From assembly GCF_031755915.1 (NCBI RefSeq), contig NC_083382.1, positions 124,001 through 188,000 on the forward strand: 64,000 bases of DNA, written 5' to 3'. Under the pieces are notes generated by a model. The model had not been told where the DNA came from. It worked only from the letters and a program-made list of their open reading frames with translations, and ran no database searches. The number at the start of each line of letters is the position of its first letter. Position 1 is the stretch's first letter. A program made the position numbers and the translations under genes. Origin of the DNA: Ziziphus jujuba (Eukaryota; Streptophyta; Magnoliopsida; Rosales; Rhamnaceae). Shown here one piece after another: positions 11,643-22,820 of the stretch.

Positions 11643-12342
11643 TCAAGAATTTCGTATATAGCTAGAACAGCCCTCACAAATAGCAAATACAAATTTGGTG
11701 AGAATTAATCGAATTGAAGCTATAGCATCATCATTTGCCAGAATTGAAATATCTGCTAAATATGCGTCACAATTTGTATCAATTAAACAAATCATTGGAA
11801 TGCCCAAAGTCATGCATTTGTGAAGAGCTGTAGATTCTTCTCGCTGATAAATAATTATTACAATACCGAGCAATCGAGTCATATATTTAATCCCGTCGAG
11901 ATATGTTTGCAAGTGAGATAATTGTCTCTTTAACATTGTCGTGCAGATGATTGAGTCTCCTCGTCTTTTGTTTCATTCTCAAGTCCATAAATTTGTAATG
12001 TTTCATTTCTGTAGTATACCAATTCGTTAACATACCACCAAGCCATTTTTTATTAACATAATGACACCGAGCCTTTATTGCAGCCCATGCTTCTAAATCC
12101 GCTGCTTTATTTTTGGTACTAACAATTAAGAATTCTTTTCCCCTACTTGCTGCATCAAAAACTAAATCACAAGCTTCTGCAAAAAACCGAGCAGTTCTGG
12201 TAAGATTTATAATATTAATACCTTTATGCCTTGCAGAGATATAAGGTGCCATTCAAGGATTTCATTTCCTAGTACCATGACCAAAATGAACTCCTGCTTC
12301 CATCATCTCCTCCAAATTGATGTTCCAATATCTTCTTGTCAT
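11643..12342 (-). pseudogene. rps2: rps2 pseudogene, plastid-derived (copy 1)
   Basis: This is small-subunit ribosomal protein S2. The start at 12342 gives [26 protein letters not shown], then stops at the WNPKM position. [24 protein letters not shown] to MEQK-like sequence (12252-11890) is open. A frameshift near 11935 moves the reading to [18 protein letters not shown] and ends [14 protein letters not shown] at 11643. Length is 700 against about 711 bases. Upstream on the same strand is rpoC2, the plastome order. A second copy lies at 45156. Confidence 0.93.
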
Positions 12343-12544
12343 TTCTCCCCAACTTCTTCTCTTTTTTTCTTTCATTGAAAAAAAAAAAAAGAGAAGCTAA
12401 AATAGAAATAAATAATTGTTCCCATGGAACATTCTCTTCTACTGAAGATTGGCCATTGATACACGATCTAGACCATTCATTTCTTTCTATTCATTATTAT
12501 CTTTATTTCTATTACCATATTAAAAGACCACAACACAAATAGAA

Positions 12545-13317
12545 AAAATGATGAATTCACTTTTAGGAATCATGAAATCAACACTTTTGATATTATTTGA
12601 CATACAATAATTTCTATATGTCTATTATGGATCTGCACCCCCGAGATCGATAAACCTTTTAGATCTTATTAACCAAAGATATATGACTTTGCACTATAGT
12701 AGCTTAGTACCAATCAAGAATCCCTAAGGAATTCCAAGAACTCTTGTTATATGTTCGTTCCAGCTCTTAACCCTCTTTTCTAGGTTCATCGATATTGAAT
12801 CAATCGAATGCACTTCTAATACTTGTTCAACTTTTGGAAGACCCTGCGTTATATCAATATATCTTGATTTTTCATATATAAATGTAACTAATGTATCTCC
12901 TTTGGAAAATATTTCTCCATAATGGCCATGAATAGTTGCTTCTGGAGTGACCAAATAAGGCTTTGCTGATCTTATTACTATAGAGTCAATTTGAACAATT
13001 ATAACTTGGCCCGATTTTAGGTATGGCCCTTTTTTAGCTATACATACATTTCCACAAATAAACTGCCCTAGGCTAATTATTGTAGATGTTTCAACACAAT
13101 AATTATGATCATAATTATGATGGAGAAAATGCCAATTTAGGTTAAATGGATTCAAATGGATGTTACTGCATGCAGCGAAATTATAAATTCTCCAGTTTTC
13201 ATCCATTAAACAATATTTAAGTACTTGAAAAGTATGTTTTAAATTGTCAAGTTCTAAATATTTAGTTACCAAGATCTGATTATGAGTTTTTAAAAGGTAA
13301 TTATCAATTTGAGAGAC
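12545..13317 (-). pseudogene. rpoC2: rpoC2 internal fragment, plastid-derived
   Basis: This is the beta'' subunit of plastid-encoded RNA polymerase. An open stretch 13272-12724 reads [60 protein letters not shown] and [20 protein letters not shown]. It continues with stops through HNRHIEIIV to about 12575. It then appears joined directly to the extreme 3' end of the gene, losing the rest of the C-terminal region. The N-terminal part of the gene is absent; at 13317 the sequence switches to ycf2. Confidence 0.92.
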
Positions 13318-13579
13318 TGGTCCTAAAAAATCGATCTTTGTTTACCAACCACACATTGTCTAACCAAATCAAGCTCTCTCTCTATATGTTCCTTAAAAAA
13401 CTCTGATTCATGTAGATTCTTACCCCAACTAAAGAAGAAATCTTGGCGGAATTGCCACATATGAAATTGAGCACAATTTCACAAAGAAATAGCCTGCTTG
13501 TTTCTCGAGAAGAGATGGGAAACATGCTCAATATCATTTTATTGAATAGTTTACCCAACTCCTTGTTGTTTGAAGAAAC
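13318..13579 (-). pseudogene. ycf2: ycf2 middle fragment, left of retroelement
   Basis: The minus strand gives [43 protein letters not shown] and [17 protein letters not shown] pieces of the giant plastid protein Ycf2. It continues, across the inserted element, from ycf2 sequence at 18040: the reading PIEAEGF stops at the right flank and FFKQQG resumes here. GAAAC (13575-13579) is the left target duplication. Confidence 0.9.
13575..13579. repeat. Target duplication GAAAC, left copy
   Basis: GAAAC directly before the TG of the inserted minus-strand element at 13580. The same five bases follow the element at 18035-18039. Confidence 0.85.
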
Positions 13580-13594
13580 TGATATGAACCTAGG

Positions 13595-14727
13595 TGATGT
13601 GATTCCACCCGAGCCCGCTCAACCGATAACCCGCTGGGGTGCTGACCCGACACGGATGAAGACTAGGCCAATCACAAGAGCTCAAATTAAGAGATTTAAG
13701 GACAACCTGGGAGTATTTATACAGGGGGTAATCAATCTCAACAGAGCTTGTCCATACTTGAAGATACAAAGCCTATTCTAAGCATCTAAGTGGTGGAAGC
13801 CGATATGGACCCGAGTAGCAGTTTTGGTGCAAATATCGACAACGGGCAGCATGAAATGGTTCCGACTCTTTATGGATTCAATACATATGTCTAAGAGGAT
13901 ATGCAATCAAGTCAAGGCAGCTTCCAAGGCATTCAAAAAGGGGTTGTACGGGCAGCTTCAAATTTGGCCTGTTTTTTACTGTATTTTGTGTTGGCTTTGT
14001 TGTATTTTGCTGAGTTGGCTTTTTCTTCCTCTTCCAAGCATGGGAAACGTGTGGGACTTCATATTCAGCTTATTTGGCATCCTAAAAAGCATATTGAAGC
14101 TGATTTGGAGCTCAATTTGATCAAAGATTGGTCAAAGTCAACTTAGTCAAAAAGCTAGTATTATAGTTTCCTAATTTGATTCTACTTTTTGTTTTAGGAA
14201 ATTACCATTACTTTTTAGTTTTTATTTATTTATTTTCTTGAACAATAAGTTTAGGAAAGTTATTATTTTATTATTTTCATTGTAAATTAATTAATTCCTA
14301 ATTCAAAATAGAGGAATTAATTAATCCAGATTAGATTAGGAAATGAGTGAGAATTTCGGCCACCATAGGAAACTACTTTGTATGGCCGGTTTTCCCTTTG
14401 TTTTTAGGGTTTTATTTTGTGGTTTTGTAGCCTATTTAAATGCTTATTTTTCAATAAGAATACAACTTTTGATTTCATTAAGAAAATACTTGTGAGATTA
14501 ATTATCTCTTTGTTCTTTGAGAACACCTAAAACACCATTAGACATTTGTTGTTTTAGCTTGACTTATCAATAGGTTTTCCATCCCCTATTGTGGCGTCTA
14601 CATTATACCAAGGTTTCTAACCACAGGTTGGTTAGGGGTTGAGGTCAATTCCATTAGAACTTGAACTTAATTAAGATCTGGCTAATATAATACGGGTTTA
14701 GGAGCATGTCATCCTAGGTTCGTATCA
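13595..14727 (+). mobile_element. Solo LTR nested in the minus element's LTR
   Basis: A complete 1133-base LTR, TG (13595) to CA (14727), in opposite orientation to its host LTR. It is flanked by CTAGG at 13590-13594 and 14728-14732. It carries the family's short protein-like start ([30 protein letters not shown]), a TATTTAAA box and an AATAAG signal near 14435-14460. No internal region is attached, so it arose by LTR-LTR recombination after a full insertion. Confidence 0.93.
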
Positions 14728-14732
14728 CTAGG

Positions 14733-15847
14733 ATGACCTACTCCTAAACCCATATTATATTAGCCTAGATCTAATTATGTTCAAGTTCTAATGGTCACCT
14801 TCACCCCTAACCATCCTGTGATTAGAAACCTTGGTATATAAGGAAGACGCCACAATCGGTGATGGATGTCCTATTGAGAAGTCAAACTAAAACACTCATC
14901 CACTAATGGTGTTTTAGGTGTTCAAAGAGAACAAAGAGAATTAACTCTCACAATTAATTTTTTGTATGAATAATGTACTGATTATTATTGATAAAACAAG
15001 CCTTTAAATAGGCTGGAAAATTCACATAATAAACCCTAGAAGACATAAGGAAAACCGGCCATACAACAACCTTTCCTAAAGTGGCCGAATTCCCTACTTT
15101 CCTAAATCTAAATTCTAATTAATTAATTCCTTTATTTTGGGTTAGGAAATAATTAATTTATAGTGAAAATAATAAAATAAGAACTTTCCTAAACTTATTT
15201 TTCCAGAAAATGAATAAATAAAAACTAAAAATGAATGGAAGTTTCCTAAAACAAAAAGTAAAAACAAATTAGGAAACTAAAATACTAGCTTTTTAACTAA
15301 GTTGACTTTGACTAATTTTTGACAAATTTGAACTCCAAATCAACTTCAATTTGCTTTGTAGGATGCCAAATAATCTAAATATGAAGTCCCACACGTTTCC
15401 CTTGCTTGTAAGAAAGAGAAAAAGCCAACTCAGCACAATACAGTAAAACCAGCACAAAATACAGCAAAACTCGGCAAATCTTGGACCCATGTGCACACCA
15501 CCTATTTTTTTGCCTTTGGAGCTGCCTTGACTTGATTTCATGACTTATAAGACTTATGAATTGAATCCATAAAGAGTTGGAACCATTTCATGCTGCCCGT
15601 TGTCCATATTTGCACCAAAACTACTACCCGGGTCCGTATCGTCTTCCACCACTTGGATGCTTAGAATAGGCTTTGTATCTTCAAGTATGGACAAGCTCTG
15701 TTGAGAATTGATTATCCCCTGTATAAATGCTCCTAGGTTGTCCTTAAATCTCTTAATTTGAGCTATTGTGATTGGCCTGGTCTTCATCCTTGTTAGGTCA
15801 ACACCTAGGGGGTTATCGGTTGAGCGGGCTCAGGCGGAATCACATCA
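14733..15847 (-). repeat. 3' LTR of the minus element (main part)
   Basis: Reverse complement of the family LTR: starts (minus strand) TGATGTGATTCC at 15847 and runs to 14733; its last 15 bases plus target duplication lie at 13580-13594. With the solo LTR it forms a near-palindrome of about 2.2 kb centred near 14730. Confidence 0.92.
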
Positions 15848-16923
15848 TTCCCCTCCTCTTGAAAAGGATTTATCCTCGAATCAAGATCATCACCTGCAGA
15901 AAAAGGATTTAAATCAGCAACATTAAATGTAGCACTCATGTTATACTCACCCGGTAGATCAAGCTTGTAGGCATTCTTTTTATTCGGCTCCAAAACTTGA
16001 AAAGATCCGTCCACATATGGCATAAACTTGGAATTTTTCTTTTCGGGGAACCTCTTCTTTCTTGAGTGCAGCCAAACAAAATCTGCTGGGTCAAACACTA
16101 TCACAACAAATACTAGAAATGCAAGTTCATCACATTGTTTAATATTAGCTAATAATATCTCCCAAATTTTCAAATTTCCACTAAGTAAAGCTTTTAATAA
16201 TACAGATAAAGTTCTATACAAGAAAAGCATTTTTAAATTAACATCTTTATAATTCATAACCAGCAATGGTTTCTTACCCAGGATAGCCTTATTAACATCC
16301 CCAAATCTTAAAAACAAAATTTTACTTTTTCTTTCTTTTCTTTCTTTTCCTTTCTCTCTTATGGACACACTCTTTTTATCATCACTTTCGGTTTTTTCTC
16401 TTAATTTCTCTCTTTCAATTTTGTCTTTGTCTTTCCCCTCACAACTGAGTTTAGAATACTTACCTTGGACAGCAAGTTTGGTCTTGACCTCATAGGTAGG
16501 TGGTATAACCATTGGTGTCGTACTAGCCTTCTCTTTGAGCTTCTCGGCTTCCCTCCTTTGTTGCATTTGAAGTTGGTCTCTAAAAACCTCCTTTGGAATT
16601 AATGGCTCCAACTTGACCTTTTTTCCATTAAATTTAAATACAATGGAATTCTCTCTCCCATAGTGTACGGCATTCTTATCAAATCCCCATGGCCTCCCCA
16701 ATAAAATATGACTAGCATGCATGGGTACAACATCACACAATACAACATCCACATATTTATCTATACTAAATTTTACCTTGGCTTGTTTATTCACTTTTAT
16801 TTCACCACTATCATTAAGCCATTGTAATCTATAAGGTTCTGGATGTTTAATAGTTGTTAAGCCTAATTTATCAACTACAATGTTACTAATTACATTTGTA
16901 CAACTTCCACTATCAATAATCAT
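15805..16923 (-). pseudogene. Open 372-codon protease/integrase-tail fusion
   Basis: An uninterrupted frame from 16923 to 15805. It begins with the retroviral-type aspartic protease motif MIIDSGSCTNVIS (catalytic DSG), then HILLGRPW, a lysine/glutamate-rich linker, a short RT-thumb-like piece (LKIWEILLANIKQC), then the integrase C terminus ([40 protein letters not shown]). It reads through the purine tract into the LTR ([15 protein letters not shown]). The RT palm, RNase H and integrase core are missing yet the frame is kept. The annotated start is the first ATG; the natural frame would join gag upstream. Confidence 0.85.
15848..15860 (-). promoter_or_regulatory. Polypurine tract of the minus element
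   Basis: AAGAGGAGGGGAA on the minus strand, directly next to the 3' LTR start; the usual primer site for plus-strand DNA synthesis. The same tract is in the tandem copies. Confidence 0.88.
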
Positions 16924-17784
16924 ACTACAAATCTTACCTTGAATTTCACATCGGGTGTGGAAGATGTTCTCTCTTTGGATTTGTTCCTCATCTTTGTATA
17001 CAACAAGGACTCATGTTGCAACTAAGCTCAAGTCAGCCCTTAAAGGTTGGATTGTTCGGTTTGCTCATGTTCATCCTTTCCACATTCTTCATCATCCAAA
17101 TCGGCCTCTCCCCCACTTTCCTCGCTTTCAGATTCTAGTTCACCATGACCTTTCAGCACCATGATTCTTTTATTCGGGCACTAATTGGCAATGTGTCCTC
17201 CTCTTTGGCACTTAAAACACACAATTTCATGAGTTCTTGTAGGTTTATGATCAGATTTACCTTCATATTTGTGTGCTTGGACAGCTTCAGCTTTAGCTTC
17301 TCTTTTTGGCCGATTGTTGAAGTTCCAATTGGTTGGCTATCTCACGATTCAAACCACCAAGAAACCTTGCCATGGTTGCTTCTCTATCCTCATTCATGTT
17401 TAACCTCATCATAAGTATCTCCATCTCCTTGTAATAATCCTCCACGGACCTACTTCCTTGAGATAAAAATTGAAGCCCTTGATGCAGCAACCTATGATAG
17501 TGTGATGGTACGAATCACTTCCTCATGGTTCCTTTCATTTGTCATCATGTAGTGATCAAGTCTTCACCAACTCTTTTTCGGGTATTTTGCTCATTTGTCC
17601 ACCATTGGAGTGCATAATGGCCAAACTCCATTGCTGCCAATTTCACCTTCTTGGCCTCCGAATAATGATGACAATCAAAAATCATCTCCATTCTCTCTTC
17701 CCATTCCAAATATGCTTCCGGATCACTTTTACCCATGAATAGTGGGATGTTTACCTTGATGTTGCCAAGATCATCATTTTTCAT
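16924..17784 (-). pseudogene. gag remnant of the minus element
   Basis: Capsid-type Gag in pieces. 17784-17545 has NIKVNIPLFMGKSDPEAYLE and ALQWWTNEQN, 17490-17293 has GSRSVEDYYKEMEILMMRLN and EATMARFLGGLNREIANQLE. Then comes a CCHC zinc knuckle (CFKCQRGGHIAN) whose last Gln before Cys is now a stop (about 17185), and an acidic tail near 17130-16990. The N-terminal arginine/glycine-rich part is absent. Frameshifts separate the pieces. Confidence 0.85.
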
Positions 17785-17836
17785 TCCTTACTGGTCTCCC
17801 ATGGATTAGCCTTTCTTGAGGTTAAAAAATTTCATC

Positions 17837-18034
17837 ACTTGGATGCTTAAAATAGGCTTTGTATCTTCAAGTATGGACAAGCTCTGTTGACAATTGATTA
17901 CCCCTTGTATAAATACTCCCAGGTTGTCCTTAAATCTCTTAATTTGAGCTCTTGTGATTGGCCTGATCTTCATCCGTGTCGGGTCAGCACCCCAGCGGGT
18001 TATCGGTTGAGCAGGCTCGGGCAAAATCACATCA
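17837..18034 (-). repeat. 5' LTR remnant of the minus element
   Basis: The first roughly 200 bases of the LTR (PEPAQPITRWGADPTRMKIR to SILEDTKPILSIQV), ending (minus-strand start) at 18034 with CACATCA on the + strand. The rest of the LTR, binding site and leader were deleted up to the gag piece at about 17785; about 50 bases between are unassigned. Confidence 0.88.
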
Positions 18035-18039
18035 GAAAC
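18035..18039. repeat. Target duplication GAAAC, right copy
   Basis: GAAAC directly after the element, matching 13575-13579. Confidence 0.85.
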
Positions 18040-18891
18040 CCTCCGCTTCAATTGGTACTTTTTTACGAAAAGCAAACATGGGATAACAAATCTAGTATCT
18101 GACTAAAGTTTCAAATAGCTATCCTGAATTCAAGTTGATTATGTTTCACCTCTTCCTCAGAGAAGGATGATCAAACAATTCCCAATCATGGTCCTTGCGG
18201 ATCGGATCATCCATAGAATATACAAAAAGAAACTCTAGATATTTGATATCTTTCTCTTTGAATGAGACCTCAATTCTAGCAACAGTTTCATTAGATATCT
18301 TACAACTAGAATCCCTCTTTTTTCATATCCAGTTCCTCCACCACAGCGAACCCCAGTTAAACTCAGGCATGATACACTTTTTAGTTCTTGGGAGAACCCA
18401 AGTACTCTATTTTGGATCCAGGAAATAGCTCTTAGAGATCTATTTTCCTTTTGGAAGATACCGGAGAGAAACAACCAACCCATTGATATTGGAAAACCCA
18501 AAAGATTCTTCCAATGTATCATTTCTAGGTCCAATGAAATTCATAGGTATAGGAAGAAACCCTGTTAAATAGATATTTTTTTTCTTTTGACCATCTTTTG
18601 ATTGTTAATACGATATATAAGGACTGCTACTACAAATAGTACTACACCCTTGATCATGAAATATCAATTGCTTGTTGAACCCTGTAAATGTAAATTGCGT
18701 GAAAGTAGGATACTGCAAATTCAGGAGTCCAAAAGTTTTATAAAACATACTTGACGGAAAAAAACAATGTGAATGAAAGATCCCATTGAATTGAATTGGG
18801 CCCATGAATCTAAGAAATAATGAGAATTCATGATCTCTCTCAATATCTCTCTTAATTCGAAAATCTAGGATTTGAATCGATGTCCTTTCAT
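18040..18891 (-). pseudogene. ycf2: ycf2 N-terminal fragment, right of retroelement
   Basis: The minus strand from 18891 reads MKGHRFKS, stop, [59 protein letters not shown], and, with stops and frame changes, [20 protein letters not shown] and [14 protein letters not shown]. It ends in VPIEAEGF at the target site. Ycf2 is part of the plastid inner-envelope AAA-ATPase import motor. The 5' flank leads into trnI-CAU and rpl23 as in the inverted repeat. Confidence 0.92.
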
Positions 18892-18979
18892 TGAGTCCTC
18901 CTAAATTGCATTGATTTATCCTAAATATTTCATTTGAATTGGAATTTGGTTATTCACCATGTATGAGGATCCCAGCTAA

Positions 18980-19053
18980 GCATCCATGGCTAAATGGTTA
19001 AAGCGCCCCACTTATAATTGGCAAATTCGTAGGTTCAATTCCTACTGGAAGCA
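18980..19053 (+). tRNA. trnI-CAU: trnI-CAU relic, anticodon mutated
   Basis: Matches plastid tRNA-Ile(CAU): GCATCCATGGCTAAATGG, TTCGTAGGTTCAATTCCTAC, ending GGAAGCA. The anticodon loop CTCATAA has become CTTATAA, so the anticodon is TAT, and the acceptor pair is disturbed (GGATGC to GGAAGC). It lies between ycf2 and rpl23 as in the plastid inverted repeat. Not expected to function. Confidence 0.92.
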
Positions 19054-19223
19054 CGCTAATGGGACCCTCCAATAAAATAAGTCTATTGGAATTGGCTCTG
19101 TATCAATGGAATCTCATCATCCATACATAACGAATTGGTGTGGTATATTCATATCATAACATATGAACAGTAAGAACTAGCGTTCTTATTGAGACTAGAA
19201 CTCATAGGGAAGAAAATAGATTT

Positions 19224-19465
19224 ATGGATGGAATCAAATATGCAGTATTTACAGACAAAAGTATTCGATTATTGTTGAAAAATCAATAAAGCATTGGGTC
19301 GAACTTTTCTTTAGTGTCAAGGTAATAGCCATGAATAGTTATCGACTCCTAGGAAAGGGTAGAAGAATGGGACCTATTATGGAACATACAATGCATTACA
19401 AACATATGATCATTACGCTTCAACCAGGTTATTTTATTCCACTTGTTGGAAAGAAAATAACTTAA
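19224..19465 (+). pseudogene. rpl23: rpl23 pseudogene, plastid-derived
   Basis: This is plastid large-subunit protein L23. It reads [20 protein letters not shown], then loses about 40 bases before KHWVELFF, continues [20 protein letters not shown] and [15 protein letters not shown], and ends at TAA 19463-19465. Frame is broken by the deletion. It is followed after 18 bases by rpl2, the normal operon spacing. Confidence 0.92.
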
Positions 19466-19483
19466 ATCAAAATACTTAATAAC

Positions 19484-20851
19484 ATGGTGATACATTTATA
19501 CAAAACTTCTACCCCGAGCACACGTAAAGGAGCTGTAGAAAGTCAAGTGCAATCCAATCCACGAAATAATTTGATCTATGGGCAGCATCATTATGGTAAA
19601 GGTCAGAATACCAAAGGAATCATTACCACATGGCATAGAAGGGGAGTTCATAAGCGTCTATGCTACAAAATCGATTTTCGATGAAATGAAAAAGACATAT
19701 GGTGGAATCGTAACTCTAGAATACAATCCTAATCAAAATACATACATTTGTCTCATACACTATGTAGATGGTGAGAAAAGATATATTTTACATGCCAGAG
19801 GGGCTATAATTGGAGATACCATTGTTTCTGGTATAGAGTTCCTATAAAAATGGGAAATGTCCTACCTTTGAGTGCGGTTTGAACTATTGATTTACGTAAT
19901 TGGATCGCTAATCCAATTTGCATACCTTTGCAGGATATACCTCAACAGTAAACTGAAGAGTAACAGCAACAAGTGATTGAGTTCAGTAGTTTCTCATATA
20001 AAATTACTGACTTTAGAGATATAGTAATATGGAGAAGACAAAATTGTTTCAAGGACCGACAGAACTATAAGCGCCTTTTGTTTCAAAGGAAGGAGGACGA
20101 GTTATTCACATTTCATTTGATGGTCAAAAGTGAATTAAAAGCTAAGCAGTGGCAATTATAATGATTCCCGGGGGGAAAATAGAGTCATTCGGTCTAAATG
20201 CTACATGAAGAACATAGGCTAGATGAAGGAACGGGAAGACCTAGGATGTAGAAGATCATAGCATGAATGATTCAATAGATTTTGATTCCTATATAAGAAT
20301 TATATAATATATATAAGATCCATCTGTATAGGTATCATCATCTACATCCAGAAAGCCGTATGCTTTGGAAGAAGCTTGTACAGTTTAGGAAAGGGTTTTG
20401 ATTGATAAAAAAGAAGAATCTACTTCAATCGATATGCCTTTAGGCATGGCCATATATAAATAGAAGTCACACCTGGAAAGGGTGGACAATTAGCTAGAGT
20501 AGCAGGTGCTATAGCGAAACTGATTGCAAAAGTGGGAAAACCGGCCATATTAAAATTACCTTCTGGGGAGGTCCATTTGATACCCAAAAACTCCTCAGCA
20601 ACAGTCGGACAAATGGGGAATGTTGGGATGAACCAGAAAATTTTGGTTAGAGCCGGATCAAAATGTTGGCTAGGTAAGTGTCCTGTAGTAAAAGGAGTAG
20701 TTATGAACCCTGTATACCATCCCCATGGAGTGGTGAAAGGAATTGGTAGAAGAAAACCCACAACCTCTTGGGTTATCCTGTACTTGGAAGAAGAAATAGA
20801 AAAAGGAATAAATATAGTGATAATTTGATTCTTCATCACCATAGTAAATAG
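19484..20851 (+). pseudogene. rpl2: rpl2 pseudogene with group II intron
   Basis: This is plastid large-subunit protein L2. Exon 1 (19484-19871) starts [20 protein letters not shown] and shifts frame near 19575, then reads [19 protein letters not shown] and [12 protein letters not shown]. The intron begins GTGCGGTTTG at 19872. Exon 2 (about 20431-20851) has stops, then [43 protein letters not shown] and MNPVYHPHG, ending SK-stop at 20849-20851. The ACG start editing seen in some species is not needed here (ATG). Intron retention indicates DNA-mediated transfer. Confidence 0.93.
19872..20430 (+). other. rpl2 group II intron relic
   Basis: Begins GTGCGGTTTGAACTATTGAT and ends before GATATGCC of exon 2; about 560 bases against about 660 usual, so parts are deleted. 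Confidence 0.8.
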
Positions 20852-20899
20852 AATTTGTTTGTTCGTCTTTGCAAAAAAAATAAATAGGAGTAATTAAAT

Positions 20900-20999
20900 G
20901 TGACAAGTTCACTAAAAAAAATCCTTTTGTAGTGAATCATTTATTAAGAAAATACACTTAACACAAAATCAGAAAAAGAAATAATAGTCACTTGGTCCT
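20900..20999 (+). pseudogene. rps19: Truncated rps19 at the IRa/LSC border
   Basis: GTG at 20900 opens TSSLKKNPFV followed by stops, then HLLRK and, in another frame, the EKEIIVTW-like stretch up to about 20999. Plastid rps19 commonly starts with GTG, and in many eudicots the inverted repeat includes only its first roughly 100 bases, leaving this truncated copy at the IRa end before trnH. Sequence and position both fit that junction. Confidence 0.82.
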
Positions 21000-21154
21000 G
21001 TTTAGTTGATACTTCAATTTAAATTTTAAAAAGTTTCTTTATTTAGTTAATATTTATAGTATATTTAGTTAATATATATAGTATGTATAGTTAACTATTT
21101 TAATATTTTTATTATTTATTTGTTTTTAACTTAAATATATATATATATATATAT
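21000..21154. other. rps19-trnH spacer, AT-rich
   Basis: AT-rich with TATA repeats including a TA run just before trnH. It covers the IRa/LSC border of the donor plastome. No gene. Confidence 0.6.
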
Positions 21155-21230
21155 GGGTGAACGACGGGAATTGAACCCGCACATGGTGGATTCACAATCC
21201 ACTGCCTTGATCCACTTGGCTACATCTGCC
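21155..21230 (-). tRNA. trnH-GUG: trnH-GUG copy, nearly intact
   Basis: The reverse complement matches plastid tRNA-His with GUG anticodon (GGATTGTGAATCCACC), T loop GGGTTCAATTCCCG and the GGCAGATGTAGCC acceptor/D region. Only a few substitutions from the family form are visible. Position after rpl2 and truncated rps19 and before psbA is the standard IRa/LSC border. Confidence 0.93.
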
Positions 21231-22180
<950 letters not shown>

Positions 22181-22504
22181 GTTAAAATCTTGGTTTATTA
22201 AATTATTAATCATCATGGACTCCTAGGCACTTTAATTTTCTATAAATAGATAATCGAGGGCTTGTTATTCAACAATGTAACATGACTTATATACCCATGT
22301 CAACCAATATACAACATCCATTGATATATTGAGGTTTTCATCTATCCAGATTCATCCTTCTTTCTTTCTTTTTCTTTTTTTTTTTTTTGAATAAACTGAC
22401 TAAATAAATTGAATAAAAATAAAATAAAAATAAATAAGTTACAAAATTTGGATTAAAATTTGGATTTAATTTAAATACATATGATTTCGATAGAATAATT
22501 AGAA
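22181..22504. other. psbA 5' leader and psbA-trnK spacer
   Basis: Carries the recognisable psbA leader (GATAATCGAGGGCTTGTTAT, CATGACTTATATA). The rest is AT-rich spacer with a poly-T run near 22380. No gene. Confidence 0.75.
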
Positions 22505-22539
22505 TGGGTTACCCGGGACTCGAATCCAAAACTAGACGG
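22505..22539 (-). tRNA. trnK-UUU: trnK-UUU 3' exon relic
   Basis: The + strand TGGGTTACCCGGGACTCGAA, followed by ACTAGACGGATGAAG, is the reverse complement of the plastid tRNA-Lys 3' exon with several substitutions. The 5' exon is at 25020-25056 and matK lies between, as in plastomes. Confidence 0.88.
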
Positions 22540-22820
22540 ATGAAGTAGATAATTTACTTCGTAGAATTAGAAAATAAAAAAATAGGTTAAAATCTCTCCC
22601 CAAATCGTGCTTACATTTTTCATTGCACACGTCTTTCCCTATGTATACATTTAAAATCGAGCTCCTTCCCTAAACAAGCATCTAAGAAAGTTGAATATTC
22701 AGTTGATCAACCTTCGCTTTTACTGCATGAACCATTCATAATAGATGACTAAATAATTTTTTTGTTATCTCTTCAGCATTTAAGGATAATTTCCATTTCC
22801 ATGGGTGAACATCCAATCAT

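Larger units (their letters stand above)
13580..18034 (-). mobile_element. Non-autonomous Ty3/gypsy-type element in ycf2
   Basis: This is an LTR element in minus orientation, bounded by TG...CA and GAAAC duplications. Read on the minus strand it has a 5' LTR remnant of about 200 bases (18034-17837), then gag, zinc knuckle, protease, a short RT-thumb piece, the integrase C terminus, a purine tract and the 3' LTR (15847-14733 plus 13594-13580, split by a solo LTR). The primer binding site, leader, gag start, most of RT, RNase H and most of integrase are absent. Its insertion into already transferred ycf2 dates it after the plastid transfer. Confidence 0.9.

Noticed and set aside
14733..15847. 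Independent full element adjacent to the + LTR
   Set aside because: CTAGG duplications show the + LTR was inserted into this LTR, so it belongs to the minus element.
17145..17742. Plus-strand open frames over the minus gag
   Set aside because: They are antisense shadows of the gag remnant.
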